A DNA stretch of 64,000 nt from an uncultured Pseudovibrio sp. (GTDB lineage Bacteria; Pseudomonadota; Alphaproteobacteria; Rhizobiales; Stappiaceae): contig CANMBS010000010.1 of the NCBI GenBank assembly GCA_947496145.1, positions 59,555 through 123,554 on the forward strand. The letters are read 5' to 3'. This document shows positions 27,673-37,099 of the stretch, in pieces. The number at the start of each line of letters is the position of its first letter. Position 1 is the stretch's first letter. The position numbers and the translations under genes are program-made. The notes under the pieces are model-generated. The model was not told the DNA's origin, searched no databases, and saw only the letters and a list, made by a program, of their open reading frames with translations.

Positions 27673-27719
27673 GACAGACGTGTGCGGTGCTTTCAGGTTT
27701 TGCGCCTCACACGTCTGTC
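27673..27719. repeat. 12-bp perfect inverted repeat between pyrC-like gene and plsY
   Basis: GACAGACGTGTG (27673-27684) and CACACGTCTGTC (27708-27719), spacer 23 bases. There is no T-tract on the minus-strand side, so it is not a typical rho-independent terminator. It fills most of the gap between the two genes. Confidence 0.75.
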
Positions 27720-27735
27720 TTAATGAATGGACGCT

Positions 27736-29040
27736 CTAAATGGCGTCATTGTCCAGAATACCGCCTGCAACAATGGTTGTTAAAACCCGACCTGTCAAAG
27801 TCTCGTCCTCAAAAGGCGTGTTCTTTGAACGGGAGCGGATTTTATCCTTCTCCACAACCCATGGCTTTTGCGGGTCGAAGATGATCAGGTCTGCTGGTGC
27901 ACCTTTGGTGAGGCGACCAGAAGCAAGGCCAAGACGATCCGCCGGGTTGCAAGTCATTGTTGCCAGCAGCTTGGGCAGGGATATATCGCCGTTCAAAACA
28001 AGACGCATTCCTGCTCCAAGCATTGTTTCCAGCCCTAGCGCACCATCTTCGGCTTCTGCAAATGGGTGACGCTTGGTTTCCACATCTTGTGGGTTGTGAT
28101 CTGACATTATTATGTCGATCGTACCGTCTGCCAGTGCCTGAACCATTGCCTGACGATCATCTTCCGTACGTAGCGGCGGCGACATTTTGTGGAATGTGCG
28201 GTACGGACCGATGTCATTTTCATTGAGCGTCAGGTGATTGATGGAGATGCCAGCGGTGACGTTGAGGCCATCACCCTTTGCTTTCTGGATCGCTTGCGCA
28301 CTTTGCGGGCAGGAAATCAGGCGGGCGTGGTATTTGCCTTTTGCCATGGCGAGGAGGCGCATGTCACGTTCGATTGCGATAAACTCAGCCTCGTGGGGAA
28401 TTCCGCCAAGACCCAGCCAACTCGCACGCAGGCCGGAATTCATGACGCCGGAGCCAGCCAGATCCTTGTCCTGTGCCTGATGGACCACCAGTGCATCAAA
28501 GTCACGGGCATAGGTGAGCAGGCGTAGCAGAACGGAGGAGTTGGTGACAGGCTGCTTGTCGTTGGAAAAAGCGATTGCGCCAGCTTCCTGAAGCAGGCCC
28601 AGTTCGCTCATTTCCTTGCCTGCAAGACCTTTGGTGAGTGCGGCCATTGGGTGGACCTTCACCATTGCCGTATCGCGTGCACGGCGGAGCATGAAATCCA
28701 CCAATGCCGGGTCATCGATTACCGGGTCTGTGTTGGGACTGGTGACGATAGTGGTTACACCGCCGACAGCCGCTGCCTGACTTGCGCTTTCCAGAGTTTC
28801 CCTGTGTTCGGCACCCGGTTCGCCGACACTGACACCCATGTCGATCAAGCCGGGAGCAACGACTGCGCCTTTGCAGTCAATGATCTTTGCGTCTTCCGGG
28901 GCTCCCTGATTGAGGGCATTTTCTCCTGCGGCGACAATGACACCGTTGTTTACGATGACTGAGCCGGCTTCATCGATGTTGCTGGCAGGATCGATGACGC
29001 GGGCGTTTTTGAGGACCAGCGGGGTCTCAGATGTTTTCAT
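27736..29040 (-). CDS. dihydroorotase-like protein, probably non-catalytic (PyrC' type)
   Basis: 434 residues with the amidohydrolase barrel. Where active dihydroorotases have PGLIDxHVHxREPG, this has PGLIDMGVSVGEPGAEHRE: both metal-binding His are missing. The later SDHNP keeps the Asp but differs from SDHAPH. Such PyrC' proteins assemble with aspartate transcarbamoylase into a dodecamer and stabilise it, without hydrolysing dihydroorotate. It is next to pyrB, 12 bases after it, with AGGAGGA before ATG 29040. A functional dihydroorotase must be elsewhere. It is often annotated simply as pyrC. Confidence 0.88.
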   Translation of the reverse strand: MKTSETPLVLKNARVIDPASNIDEAGSVIVNNGVIVAAGENALNQGAPEDAKIIDCKGAVVAPGLIDMGVSVGEPGAEHRETLESASQAAAVGGVTTIVTSPNTDPVIDDPALVDFMLRRARDTAMVKVHPMAALTKGLAGKEMSELGLLQEAGAIAFSNDKQPVTNSSVLLRLLTYARDFDALVVHQAQDKDLAGSGVMNSGLRASWLGLGGIPHEAEFIAIERDMRLLAMAKGKYHARLISCPQSAQAIQKAKGDGLNVTAGISINHLTLNENDIGPYRTFHKMSPPLRTEDDRQAMVQALADGTIDIIMSDHNPQDVETKRHPFAEAEDGALGLETMLGAGMRLVLNGDISLPKLLATMTCNPADRLGLASGRLTKGAPADLIIFDPQKPWVVEKDKIRSRSKNTPFEDETLTGRVLTTIVAGGILDNDAI

Positions 29041-29052
29041 GACCGTGTCCTC

Positions 29053-30027
29053 CTAGTGTTCTGTGTCGTACATGTTTTCAGGCAGGTTGGAGGCCAGAGC
29101 CTCAAGCACTGCCATGCGAATGGCGACGCCCATTTCTACCTGTTCGCGGATCAGGCTTTGCGGGCCATCTGCGATTTCGGCTGCGATCTCGACTCCACGG
29201 TTCATGGGGCCGGGGTGCATGACCAGAGCGTCCGGTTTGGCATAGGAGAGTTTTTCAGCGTCCAGACCGTGATAGCGGAAGTACTCGCGCACGGAAGGCA
29301 CGAAAGCGCCACTCATGCGCTCGCGCTGCAATCGCAACATCATGACGATATCACAACCCTTTAGCCCTTCGCGCATGTCTGTGAATACTTCTACGCCCAT
29401 ACTATGAATACCTGAGGGCAGTAGTGTAGAGGGAGCTATGACACGCACGCGTGCGCCCATGTTGGACAGCAGGATGATGTTGGACCGGGCAACACGGGAA
29501 TGGCGGATGTCGCCGCAGATCGCAACGGTCAGCCCACCGAGGGTGCCTTTGTGGCGGCGGATGGTCAGGGCATCGAGCAGAGCCTGAGTTGGGTGCTCAT
29601 GCGGGCCGTCTCCGGCGTTTACAACTGCGCAGCCCACTTTGCGGGCCAGCAGGTGTACGGCTCCGGCTGCGTGGTGGCGTACAACCAGCAGGTCTGGACG
29701 CATGGCGTTCAGGGTTGCTGCTGTGTCGATCAGGGTTTCTCCTTTCTTCACCGAGGAAGTGGAGACTGACATGTTCATAACATCCGCGCCCAGGCGCTTG
29801 CCTGCAAGCTCAAAAGAAGATTGGGTGCGGGTGGAAGCCTCAAAGAAGAGGTTGATTTGCGTTCGCCCACGCAGAACAGCTTTCTGCTTTTCTACCTGAC
29901 GGGACACTTCGACGGCTTCGTCGGCAAGGTCCAGAAGGTAACTAATGTGGGGAGGCTGCAATCCCTCGATACCGAGGAGATGGCGATGCGGGAACGCGGA
30001 GGATCGATGTGTGGTTTTCTTGCTCAT
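29053..30027 (-). CDS. pyrB: aspartate carbamoyltransferase, catalytic subunit
   Basis: Second step of pyrimidine synthesis. 324 residues. [20 protein letters not shown] carries the STRT carbamoyl-phosphate loop and [14 protein letters not shown] the HPTQ motif; [14 protein letters not shown] is the aspartate-side loop. AGAAGGA precedes ATG 30027, which is preferred over ATG 30099. It is the first gene of the pyrB-PyrC'-plsY-dprA group and is divergent from the AidB-like gene. No pyrI is present, as usual for this ATCase class. Confidence 0.97.
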   Translation of the reverse strand: MSKKTTHRSSAFPHRHLLGIEGLQPPHISYLLDLADEAVEVSRQVEKQKAVLRGRTQINLFFEASTRTQSSFELAGKRLGADVMNMSVSTSSVKKGETLIDTAATLNAMRPDLLVVRHHAAGAVHLLARKVGCAVVNAGDGPHEHPTQALLDALTIRRHKGTLGGLTVAICGDIRHSRVARSNIILLSNMGARVRVIAPSTLLPSGIHSMGVEVFTDMREGLKGCDIVMMLRLQRERMSGAFVPSVREYFRYHGLDAEKLSYAKPDALVMHPGPMNRGVEIAAEIADGPQSLIREQVEMGVAIRMAVLEALASNLPENMYDTEH

Positions 30028-30161
30028 CGAAGATCCTTCTATAGGCAGAAACACCGAGTTCGTAAAGAGCTCAACAGATGTATAGTTTTTATTGTGCAAA
30101 TCGCAGTTGCAACGTGCGCGCTAACCTATCAAAATCGCTGGGGCAACTCGCGGGAGGAAAA

Positions 30162-31817
30162 ATGGATAAAGTTTCACAAGCCACATTGACGACGGGTGTA
30201 ATCAATCAGGCACCGCCATATTGTGGATACAACCTTGCCGAGAGTGATCCGATTCTCCTTGCTGATTTGGGTGGTACAGGCTCCAACGATTCTGCGCGTG
30301 AGGAGCTTATCAAGTTTGGCGAGCAGTGTGGAGCCGCAGATGCTTTAGATCTGGGCAGACTGGCAAATGCCAATGAACCGGTGCTCAGAACACACGATCC
30401 TTATGGTCGCCGGCTGGATGTTGTGGAATTCCATCCCTCTTATCATGCTTTAATGCGCCGCTCTTTTGAAGCTGGCCTGCATAGCGCTTCTGTTGAGTCT
30501 ATGGCTCCGGGCGGGGAGCGTGCGTTTTATAACCGGGCGCGTAAGTATTTCATCATGAGTCAGGTTGAGGGCGGGCACTTATGTCCGGTCACCATGACAA
30601 ATGCGTCTGCCATGGCTTTAACGCAGGCTCCAGAGCTTGCTGAAGTATGGAATGAGCGTATTGCAAGCCGTAAGTATGACCAGCGTTTCCGCCCTGCCAG
30701 CCAAAAGCTGGGCGCAAGTCTTGGTATGGGGATGACGGAAAAGCAGGGTGGTTCTGACCTGCGCCAGATTATTACGCGAGCTGAAAAAGTTTCTGATAAT
30801 ACCTACGTGATCAATGGTCACAAATGGTTCTTCTCAGCGCCGATGTGCGACGCTTTCCTCGTTCTGGCTAAGCTGGAAGAGGGACCGACCTGTTTCCTCG
30901 TGCCGCGTATTTTAGAGAGTGGTGAGGTAAATGGACTGGATTTCCAGCGTCTGAAGAACAAGCTGGGCAACAAGTCCAATGCGTCTTCTGAGGTTGAGTT
31001 TAATAATGCTGTCGGCTTCCTTGTTGGTGAAGCAGGTAAAGGCATCAAGACTATCCTTAAAATGGTGACACCAACGCGCGTGGACTGCTGTATTGGCTCT
31101 GCGGCGCTGATGCGTGCTGCGATTTCAAGGGCGGTGCACCATACATCCAACCGCAGCGCTTTTGGTGCTCGCCTGATTGAAAAGCCGCTGATGCAGCGGG
31201 TTCTGGCGGATATGTCTCTGGATATGGCGGCGAGTGAGGCACTGGCTTTAAAGCTGGCTCATTGCATGGATAAGGAAGGTGAGGACAGTCAGGCGGCTGA
31301 CTTCCTGCGTATTATTACGCCTGCGGCAAAGTACTGGATTTGTAAGAGTGCAGAAAACGTGGCGGCTGAGGCTATGGAGTGTCTGGGCGGTAATGGCTAC
31401 GTTGAAGACCATGACATGGCCCGGATTTACCGTGAAGCTCCTGTGAACAGCATCTGGGAAGGCTCAGGTAACATCATGGCGCTGGATTTGCTGCGTGCGA
31501 TGCATCGCACGCCTGACAGCTTCATGAATGTGCTTGGGCAGCTTGAGGCTGATCTTGGCCCTGCGGGTAAGGTTTCTGTTGAAGTGTTGCAGGCTGCTGC
31601 GCGGACCTGTCTGGAAGATGAGGGCGGTGCACGGTTGCTCACTGAGCAGTTAGCGATTACGGCGGCGGCGGCGGCACTGAAGGAAGTTGCTCCGGCTGCA
31701 ATTGCCAATGCTTTCATTGAAACCCGTATGGCTGGTCAATGGCGTTCAAGCTACGGTATGCTTGATGCGCGTTATGATGCTATGGGCGTTCTGGAGTGGC
31801 TTTACCCGATTAAGTAA
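30162..31817 (+). CDS. AidB-like acyl-CoA dehydrogenase family protein
   Basis: 551 residues, the size of AidB and its relatives, which resemble isovaleryl-CoA dehydrogenase and, in E. coli, belong to the alkylation-damage response. The N-terminus NQAPPYCGYNLAESDP is characteristic. FAD-binding stretches include CPVTMTNASAMAL, GMGMTEKQGGSDLRQI and, near the end, AMECLGGNGYVEDHDMARIYREAPVNSIWEGSG. Ribosome site GGGAGGA sits five bases before ATG 30162. The last 16 bases overlap the end of the convergent AEC gene. Confidence 0.88.
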   Translation: MDKVSQATLTTGVINQAPPYCGYNLAESDPILLADLGGTGSNDSAREELIKFGEQCGAADALDLGRLANANEPVLRTHDPYGRRLDVVEFHPSYHALMRRSFEAGLHSASVESMAPGGERAFYNRARKYFIMSQVEGGHLCPVTMTNASAMALTQAPELAEVWNERIASRKYDQRFRPASQKLGASLGMGMTEKQGGSDLRQIITRAEKVSDNTYVINGHKWFFSAPMCDAFLVLAKLEEGPTCFLVPRILESGEVNGLDFQRLKNKLGNKSNASSEVEFNNAVGFLVGEAGKGIKTILKMVTPTRVDCCIGSAALMRAAISRAVHHTSNRSAFGARLIEKPLMQRVLADMSLDMAASEALALKLAHCMDKEGEDSQAADFLRIITPAAKYWICKSAENVAAEAMECLGGNGYVEDHDMARIYREAPVNSIWEGSGNIMALDLLRAMHRTPDSFMNVLGQLEADLGPAGKVSVEVLQAAARTCLEDEGGARLLTEQLAITAAAAALKEVAPAAIANAFIETRMAGQWRSSYGMLDARYDAMGVLEWLYPIK

Positions 31818-32776
31818 GCCACGACCAGTAACCATGCCGGAATAGTGATTGCGGCGGCGACAGTCTGAAGGGTCAGAATTTCGGCCATCAGTTTTGCATC
31901 GCCGCCCATTTTTTTTGCCAGAACGAAACTTGCGCCTGCTGAGGGAACAGAGAACACCAGCACCACGATGGTCGCGGAGATCGCATCGAGTGCGAGCGCG
32001 AGTGCAAAGCTGGCTGCTATTGCCGGGGCAAGCATGTTGCGCAGGAGCAATGCTGTTGTAAGCGCCGGTCCGGGACGACGCAGTGCACCCAGATCCAGAG
32101 CAGCACCGACACAAAGAACTGCAATCGGCAGGGCTGCACTTCCTAAAAATGTGAGATAGTTGGCAATGACTTCCGGTATGTAGCCGCCGGAGACATTGAT
32201 CAGTCCGCCTGCTGTTACGCTGATAATGAATGGATTTTTGATCAGTTCTTTTGCAAGTGTCTTAGGTGAGGGAACTAAACCGCCTGTATAAACAGACAGG
32301 ATGAACACACAAAGTAAGTTCGCTGCCGGAATCATAATTGCCATGATGATAGCGATCAGCGCGACGCCTTCCTCCCCGAAACTGTTGGCTGCAATTGCCA
32401 TGGCGATGAAGCCGTTCCAGCGCACAACACCTTGAAAGATCGAGGTGAAGCGTGGCCCAGAGATTTGCAGTCTGTTCTTGAGGGCAGGTTGCAGGGCAAG
32501 GCAGATAACTGCCAGAATGGTGAAGGTTCCCAGCACTGCAATAGAAATTTCCGCTACAGGCATAACGGAAAAATCTGAGGTTCCGACATTGTACAGGATC
32601 ATGGCGGGAAACAGGACCCAGTATGCCAGGTCTTCCATTCCACTCCAGCGCTCCCGTGCAATGAGATTTCGGTGACGAAGGAACCATCCGGTGGCTGTCA
32701 GGAGTAAAACGGAGAGAATTGCAGACAGAGCAGAAAACATGCTGGTGCTTTTTAAAGGGCTTTGCGCGGGCGTCAT
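31802..32776 (-). CDS. AEC (auxin efflux carrier) family transporter
   Basis: About 324 residues with ten hydrophobic segments. The first begins FSALSAILSVLLLTATGWF and the rest fit the two five-helix halves of the AEC fold. Substrates of bacterial members include malate and other organic acids. ATG 32776 has AAGGG upstream; ATG 32740, just before the first helix, is an equally good start biologically. It converges on and overlaps the AidB-like gene. Confidence 0.85.
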   Translation of the reverse strand: MTPAQSPLKSTSMFSALSAILSVLLLTATGWFLRHRNLIARERWSGMEDLAYWVLFPAMILYNVGTSDFSVMPVAEISIAVLGTFTILAVICLALQPALKNRLQISGPRFTSIFQGVVRWNGFIAMAIAANSFGEEGVALIAIIMAIMIPAANLLCVFILSVYTGGLVPSPKTLAKELIKNPFIISVTAGGLINVSGGYIPEVIANYLTFLGSAALPIAVLCVGAALDLGALRRPGPALTTALLLRNMLAPAIAASFALALALDAISATIVVLVFSVPSAGASFVLAKKMGGDAKLMAEILTLQTVAAAITIPAWLLVVAYLIG

Positions 32777-32911
32777 GGCGCCCTTGCAAGGCTGGTGGGT
32801 CAACAAGGCATGATTAGATGCCCCAGTTTATTGACGTAGCCTGAAAAAAGCTGAATGGTAAAGGTTGGGAGAGATTAATTTTTCTCAAGTGTTGTTGCTC
32901 GTGCCCCGAGG

Positions 32912-33409
32912 CTATTCATCCTCAAAGAGAGAGGTGCTGCCGAAATTGATGCGGTCGATGAAGCCTTGCAGGATGTAGGTGGCAGCCATTTTGTCTACCA
33001 GCTCTGCGCGACGGGCACGGGAGCGGTCTGCTTCAATCAGCGTTCTGGTGACAGCTGCGGTAGACAAGCGTTCATCCCAATAAGTGATTGGGATATCGGT
33101 TTTTTGTGCGAGATTACGCACAAACGCTCTGGTGGCCTGGCAGCGTGGTCCTTCAGTTCCGTCCATGTTGAGAGGCAAGCCCATGACAAGGCCGTAGACG
33201 CCATGTTCATGACAAAGCTCCAGAAGGCGTTCTGCATCCTGCGTAAATTTTTTGCGCTTGATGGTTTCCAGCGGAGAGGCGATTTGACGCCCGGAATCGG
33301 TGAGGGCCAGACCGATGGTCTTGGTGCCCAGATCAATGCCGATCAGGCGGTCATCGTCATAGAGTGCGTCGCAGAAGTCTTCTAAAGAATATGTTGGATC
33401 ATTTGCCAT
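32912..33409 (-). CDS. ruvX: Holliday junction resolvase RuvX (YqgF)
   Basis: 165 residues. The RNase H-like fold is shown by [17 protein letters not shown] (first Asp), [15 protein letters not shown] and [13 protein letters not shown] (Asp-Glu), ending [15 protein letters not shown] with another Asp. These proteins are thought to act in rRNA processing or recombination. A 20-residue N-terminal extension ([19 protein letters not shown]) is common in alphaproteobacteria. It is divergent from ung. Confidence 0.94.
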   Translation of the reverse strand: MANDPTYSLEDFCDALYDDDRLIGIDLGTKTIGLALTDSGRQIASPLETIKRKKFTQDAERLLELCHEHGVYGLVMGLPLNMDGTEGPRCQATRAFVRNLAQKTDIPITYWDERLSTAAVTRTLIEADRSRARRAELVDKMAATYILQGFIDRINFGSTSLFEDE

Positions 33410-33550
33410 GGCGGCGAGGTATCACGGCTTGCTGCTGAGGCCAAGTCAGTTTTCTATGATTTTCTCGGGGACATGGTGTTTCTCACTCAATCAAGCGGCG
33501 AAGGTTCTGTTAGTGATAGGGCTGAAGAATTACAGGCGATAAGGATAGGT

Positions 33551-34228
33551 ATGACACAGGTGCATTTTGAAAGCGGCTGGCAGGAGCTTCTTGGGCCTGA
33601 GATGGAGAAACCGTATTTTGTGAAGCTTCAGGCCTTTTTACAGGCTGAAGAGAGCGCAGGGAAAACGATTTATCCCCCACGTGCAGAGTGTTATGCAGCG
33701 TTTGATGCAGCGGCCCTGAAAGATGTGCGGGTGGTTATTCTTGGGCAAGACCCTTACCACGGCGCAGGGCAGGCCCATGGGCTTTCCTTTTCCGTTCGCA
33801 AAGGCGTGAAACTGCCGCCCTCATTGCGCAATATTTACAAGGAACTGGAAAATGATCTTGGATTTGCTCCAGCTTCTCATGGATGCTTAACTCGCTGGGC
33901 TGAACAAGGAGTGTTGCTGCTTAACACGTCTTTAAGCGTGGAAGAGGCGAAAGCCGGGTCACACGCAAAGAAAGGATGGGCAGCGTTTACGGATGCAGCC
34001 ATAAAGGGGCTTTCGGAGACTCGGGAGCATCTGGTTTTCATTTTGTGGGGTGCACATGCGCAAAAGAAAATTGGATTGATTGATGAGCGCAAGCATCTGG
34101 TTTTGACCAGTGTGCACCCGTCTCCTTTATCTGCTCACCGTGGTTTTTTTGGATCAGCGCCATTTTCCAAGACGAATGCCTATCTAAAAGCCCATGGGAT
34201 TTCTGAGGTTCAGTGGGAAATCACGTAG
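33551..34228 (+). CDS. ung: uracil-DNA glycosylase (family 1)
   Basis: 225 residues, removing uracil from DNA. VILGQDPYHGAGQAHGLSFSV contains the catalytic Asp and water-activating motif, LLNTSLSVE the uracil-recognition Asn, and LTSVHPSPLSAHRGFFG the His loop. AAGGATA precedes ATG 33551; the upstream extension to 33473 is not supported. It is divergent from ruvX. Confidence 0.97.
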   Translation: MTQVHFESGWQELLGPEMEKPYFVKLQAFLQAEESAGKTIYPPRAECYAAFDAAALKDVRVVILGQDPYHGAGQAHGLSFSVRKGVKLPPSLRNIYKELENDLGFAPASHGCLTRWAEQGVLLLNTSLSVEEAKAGSHAKKGWAAFTDAAIKGLSETREHLVFILWGAHAQKKIGLIDERKHLVLTSVHPSPLSAHRGFFGSAPFSKTNAYLKAHGISEVQWEIT

Positions 34229-34355
34229 GGCTCGTTTCAATTTAAGAAAAGTGCTGTGATATATTTAAGGGTTGTGTAACCAAATTATTACTAGGATTGG
34301 TAGAATTTTCTTAATACTCAGGCGCGGGCAGGCGTTTCAATTAGAGGGTGTTGGT

Positions 34356-35093
34356 ATGAAGCTACAATTTCTGGGTCATTCTGCTTTTAAAGTCTTTATT
34401 CCGGATGCAACGCTGTTAATTGATCCGTTCCTGAGCGGTAATCCCAGTTTTCCGAAGGATATGAGCGTGGAGCAGGTGAGTGAAGGTGTTGACCACGTTC
34501 TGCTTACCCATGGCCATGACGATCATGTGGGCGATGCCATCGATATTCTGAAGGCAACCGGTGCTACACTTACAGCCAATTGGGAAATCTGCATGTGGGC
34601 CCAGGACAAGGGCATTGAGAAGATCAATCCTATGAACTTTGGCGGCTGTGTGAATATGGGGCCGTTTGGAGTTGCTCTGACTAATGCAATACACAGTTCA
34701 ACTCGCTCAGTTGATACGGAAGGCAGCATTGCAGATATCTATCTGGGCAATCCGGCGGGTGTTGTGGTCATGGCAGAAAATGAACCGACCCTGTTGCATA
34801 TGGGAGATACGGATATCTTCTCAGATATGGGGCTGATCAATGAGATTTACCGGCCGCAAGTTGGGATTGTGCCAATTGGTGACCGTTTTACCATGGGTGC
34901 ACGAACGGCTGCTATGGCCTGTCAGCGGTTTTTTGAATTTCAAACGATCATTCCGTGCCATTACGGAACTTTCCCTATTCTTGACCAGAATGCGGAGGAA
35001 TTTACCGCATGTATGGGAGAGGATGCATTTCGAGTGGCAGAGCTGACACCCGGTGAGATTGTTGAAGTGCACCACAAAGAAGTGACAGCTTAG
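34356..35093 (+). CDS. UPF0173 metal-dependent hydrolase
   Basis: 245 residues of the beta-lactamase-like fold. FLGHSAF at the start, then LLTHGHDDHVGDA (HxHxDH metal site), later LLHMGDTDIFSD and IIPCHYGTFPIL. Family members are named YtkL or UPF0173 and their substrate is not established. AGAGGG precedes ATG 34356. It appears monocistronic, with a terminator close behind. Confidence 0.92.
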   Translation: MKLQFLGHSAFKVFIPDATLLIDPFLSGNPSFPKDMSVEQVSEGVDHVLLTHGHDDHVGDAIDILKATGATLTANWEICMWAQDKGIEKINPMNFGGCVNMGPFGVALTNAIHSSTRSVDTEGSIADIYLGNPAGVVVMAENEPTLLHMGDTDIFSDMGLINEIYRPQVGIVPIGDRFTMGARTAAMACQRFFEFQTIIPCHYGTFPILDQNAEEFTACMGEDAFRVAELTPGEIVEVHHKEVTA

Positions 35094-35114
35094 ATTGCGA
35101 AGACGGACAAAAGA

Positions 35115-35144
35115 AAGGCCTCCACCTAACAGGGGAGGCCTTTT
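35115..35144. terminator. rho-independent terminator after the UPF0173 gene
   Basis: Perfect 9-bp stem AAGGCCTCC / GGAGGCCTT, loop ACCTAACAGG, then TTTT. It lies 21 bases after the stop. Confidence 0.88.
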
Positions 35145-35198
35145 GAGTTTGTAAGGGAACTTATTTTTTATTATGGGCTGCTTGCGTTCAGGGTTCGC

Positions 35199-35684
35199 TC
35201 AGAGGTCTTTTTCAGGCGTGTTCTTAATGTCAGGCCAGTTTTCGTTTGCGCGAGCGATACTTGCTTTTGGGTCTTTGAGGAAGTGGCGCTGGGCACCTGC
35301 ATGGGCGTTGAGATACAGCTTACCGTCAACAATCTTCCACTGTTCTGGCTGAATTGGGATTTTCACGCCAAAGCTGACACCTGTCGCGCACCAGCCACCA
35401 TATTGTGGGGCATATCTGGCTGGGTCTTTTTCGAATTTATCACGGTTTTCAGCGGAGGAAAAAAGCCATGTTACGCCCTGATACTCAGCGGTGTAGTCTT
35501 TACTGCCAGCAACTGGCTTACCTTCAGTGAAGTAGGCAACCGGGTCTGTGCCTTTAATGGCGTATCCGTCCTCAACAAAGTTGGTGACGTCGTTTGCCAA
35601 TGCAGTCACAGGGGCGATGATGAGTGCAGACAGAGCAAGTCCCGCAGCAAGAATGAATGATCTAATGGACATCAGCATGGGCAT
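35199..35684 (-). CDS. exported YHS-domain protein, paralogue 1
   Basis: 161 residues with a signal peptide (MPMLMSIRSFILAAGLALSA, cut near ALA|ND) and one YHS domain: YAIKGTDPVAYFTEGKPVAG, FSSAENRDKFEKDPARYAPQYGGWCATG. YHS domains are small metal-associated modules. The two tandem paralogues share the whole domain and the ending pattern. Ribosome site GAGGAGG precedes ATG 35684. The TTG-led extension upstream is not needed. No partner enzyme is next to it. Confidence 0.85.
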   Translation of the reverse strand: MPMLMSIRSFILAAGLALSALIIAPVTALANDVTNFVEDGYAIKGTDPVAYFTEGKPVAGSKDYTAEYQGVTWLFSSAENRDKFEKDPARYAPQYGGWCATGVSFGVKIPIQPEQWKIVDGKLYLNAHAGAQRHFLKDPKASIARANENWPDIKNTPEKDL

Positions 35685-35881
35685 GGGTACCTCCTCGTGG
35701 TTTGTTTGGGGCGAGTCTGACGGGTTCGGCTTACCAAGCACTTAGTCGTGAACAGCAGTTTTTATCTTTGTGTCAGGAGCACTATGAAAGATAAAAGGTG
35801 TGCCTGGCTAATAACGCTTCTTCACCCTTTTGCGATCCATCTGTGAAAGACGGATCGCAAGGAAAACGGGGCTTCAGAGAC

Positions 35882-36355
35882 TTAAAGGTCTTCTGGCGCT
35901 ACGTTGCGGATGTCGACCCAGTTGGTATTCGCATTGGTGATTGTCTCAGTTGTGCGAGACTGCATGCGTTTTACAGCACCATCATGGGCATTGAGGTAGA
36001 GTTTGCCGTCGATAATGTCCCAAAGCTCAGGCTTTGTTTCCAGCTTACTGCCGAATGAGGTGCCAACCGCGCACCAGCCACCATATTGCGGAGCAAATTT
36101 TGCGGGTTCTGCGACAAACTTATCGCGGTTTTCTGCACTGGAGAATTTCCAGGTGACACCATCATATTCGGCGGTGAACTCAGCAGAGCCTTCTACTGGT
36201 TTGTTCTGGGTGAAATAGGCAACAGGATCCGTTCCACCAATGGCATATCCGTCCTTGGTATAGGTGGAGATTTCATCTGCGAGCGCGCCGAATGCGCTTG
36301 CGGACAGAAGTGCGCCTGCAAGGGTTGCGGCAACAGCGATAGACTTGATTTTCAT
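35882..36355 (-). CDS. exported YHS-domain protein, paralogue 2
   Basis: 157 residues, signal peptide MKIKSIAVAATLAGALL ending GALA|DE, then YAIGGTDPVAYFTQNKPVEG and FSSAENRDKFVAEPAKFAPQYGGWCAVG, closely similar to paralogue 1. The two genes are separated by about 200 bases and each has its own ribosome site, so they arose by a local duplication but are not tightly coupled. Start ATG 36355 follows GAGGGTACGAAAA. Confidence 0.85.
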   Translation of the reverse strand: MKIKSIAVAATLAGALLSASAFGALADEISTYTKDGYAIGGTDPVAYFTQNKPVEGSAEFTAEYDGVTWKFSSAENRDKFVAEPAKFAPQYGGWCAVGTSFGSKLETKPELWDIIDGKLYLNAHDGAVKRMQSRTTETITNANTNWVDIRNVAPEDL

Positions 36356-36547
36356 TTTTCGTACCCTCAATAAAGCAATGAACGTCCCTCCGATGGATCA
36401 CAGCTCTGGGGAGATGCGCTGTGTCCGTCGGAGCCCTCTACCGTTGCAAAACTTGCCCGTCGCGGTGAGGTGCATTCTTATTGCCTCAAGAGAGGGTGTT
36501 TGCGCCAATCAAGTGTTATCACCAAGATGGGAGCAGCTTTGAATTTT

Positions 36548-37099
36548 TTATGAAGAATGCGTAATGCTCTGAATTATATTTGTAATTTCATGTTGCGCTG
36601 GTTTTCGCTGCCTGATGAGGCTGGTGAAAAGCACAAAGCCGAGCAGTTGGTCTATGCTGGTTTCCATGTTTGCTGTGGCATTCCAATAGACAAAAATCTG
36701 TCTGAAGTGAGTGCGTTGCTCGCCTTCTATGAGGACCAGTTCGTCTTTTAAGGATGGTTCTGCAAGCAATGAAAGCCATGCGTTGCCGAGGGGGGTGTGG
36801 TGAAGCGCTGTTAAGATGCCGTCTGTTGCATCCAGCAAGTCATTTTGGAACGAAGACATGCCGGGGTAGATGGGGGGCACTTGCCGGAAGCCGTAGCGAA
36901 GAGCATCAAGGGCCAGAGCTTCCTTGGTTCGCCAGCGTCGATATAAAGCCTGTTTGGATGAGCCGGTTCTGGTGGCAATCATCTGGGTGGACATGCCATG
37001 GAAGCCGTGATCTGCGAGTGCTGCCAGCGTTTGGGCGAGTATATGGCGGGTGAGGTCCTGATTGCGAGGGCGACCGCGTTTGGTGGTTTGATCGGGCAT
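36548..37099 (-). CDS. TetR family transcriptional regulator
   Basis: 183 residues. The N-terminal helix-turn-helix is DHGFHGMSTQMIATRTGSSKQALYRRWRTKEALALDAL, with the usual spacing for TetR. The C-terminal ligand domain is not specific. It begins on the base before the GlxA-type stop codon, so the two regulators are translated from the same message. The MFS gene at 38148 is the likely target. Confidence 0.88.
   Translation of the reverse strand: MPDQTTKRGRPRNQDLTRHILAQTLAALADHGFHGMSTQMIATRTGSSKQALYRRWRTKEALALDALRYGFRQVPPIYPGMSSFQNDLLDATDGILTALHHTPLGNAWLSLLAEPSLKDELVLIEGEQRTHFRQIFVYWNATANMETSIDQLLGFVLFTSLIRQRKPAQHEITNIIQSITHSS

Noticed and set aside
27673..27719. Rho-independent terminator after the PyrC-like gene
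   Set aside because: Long perfect arms but no T-tract on the transcribed strand.
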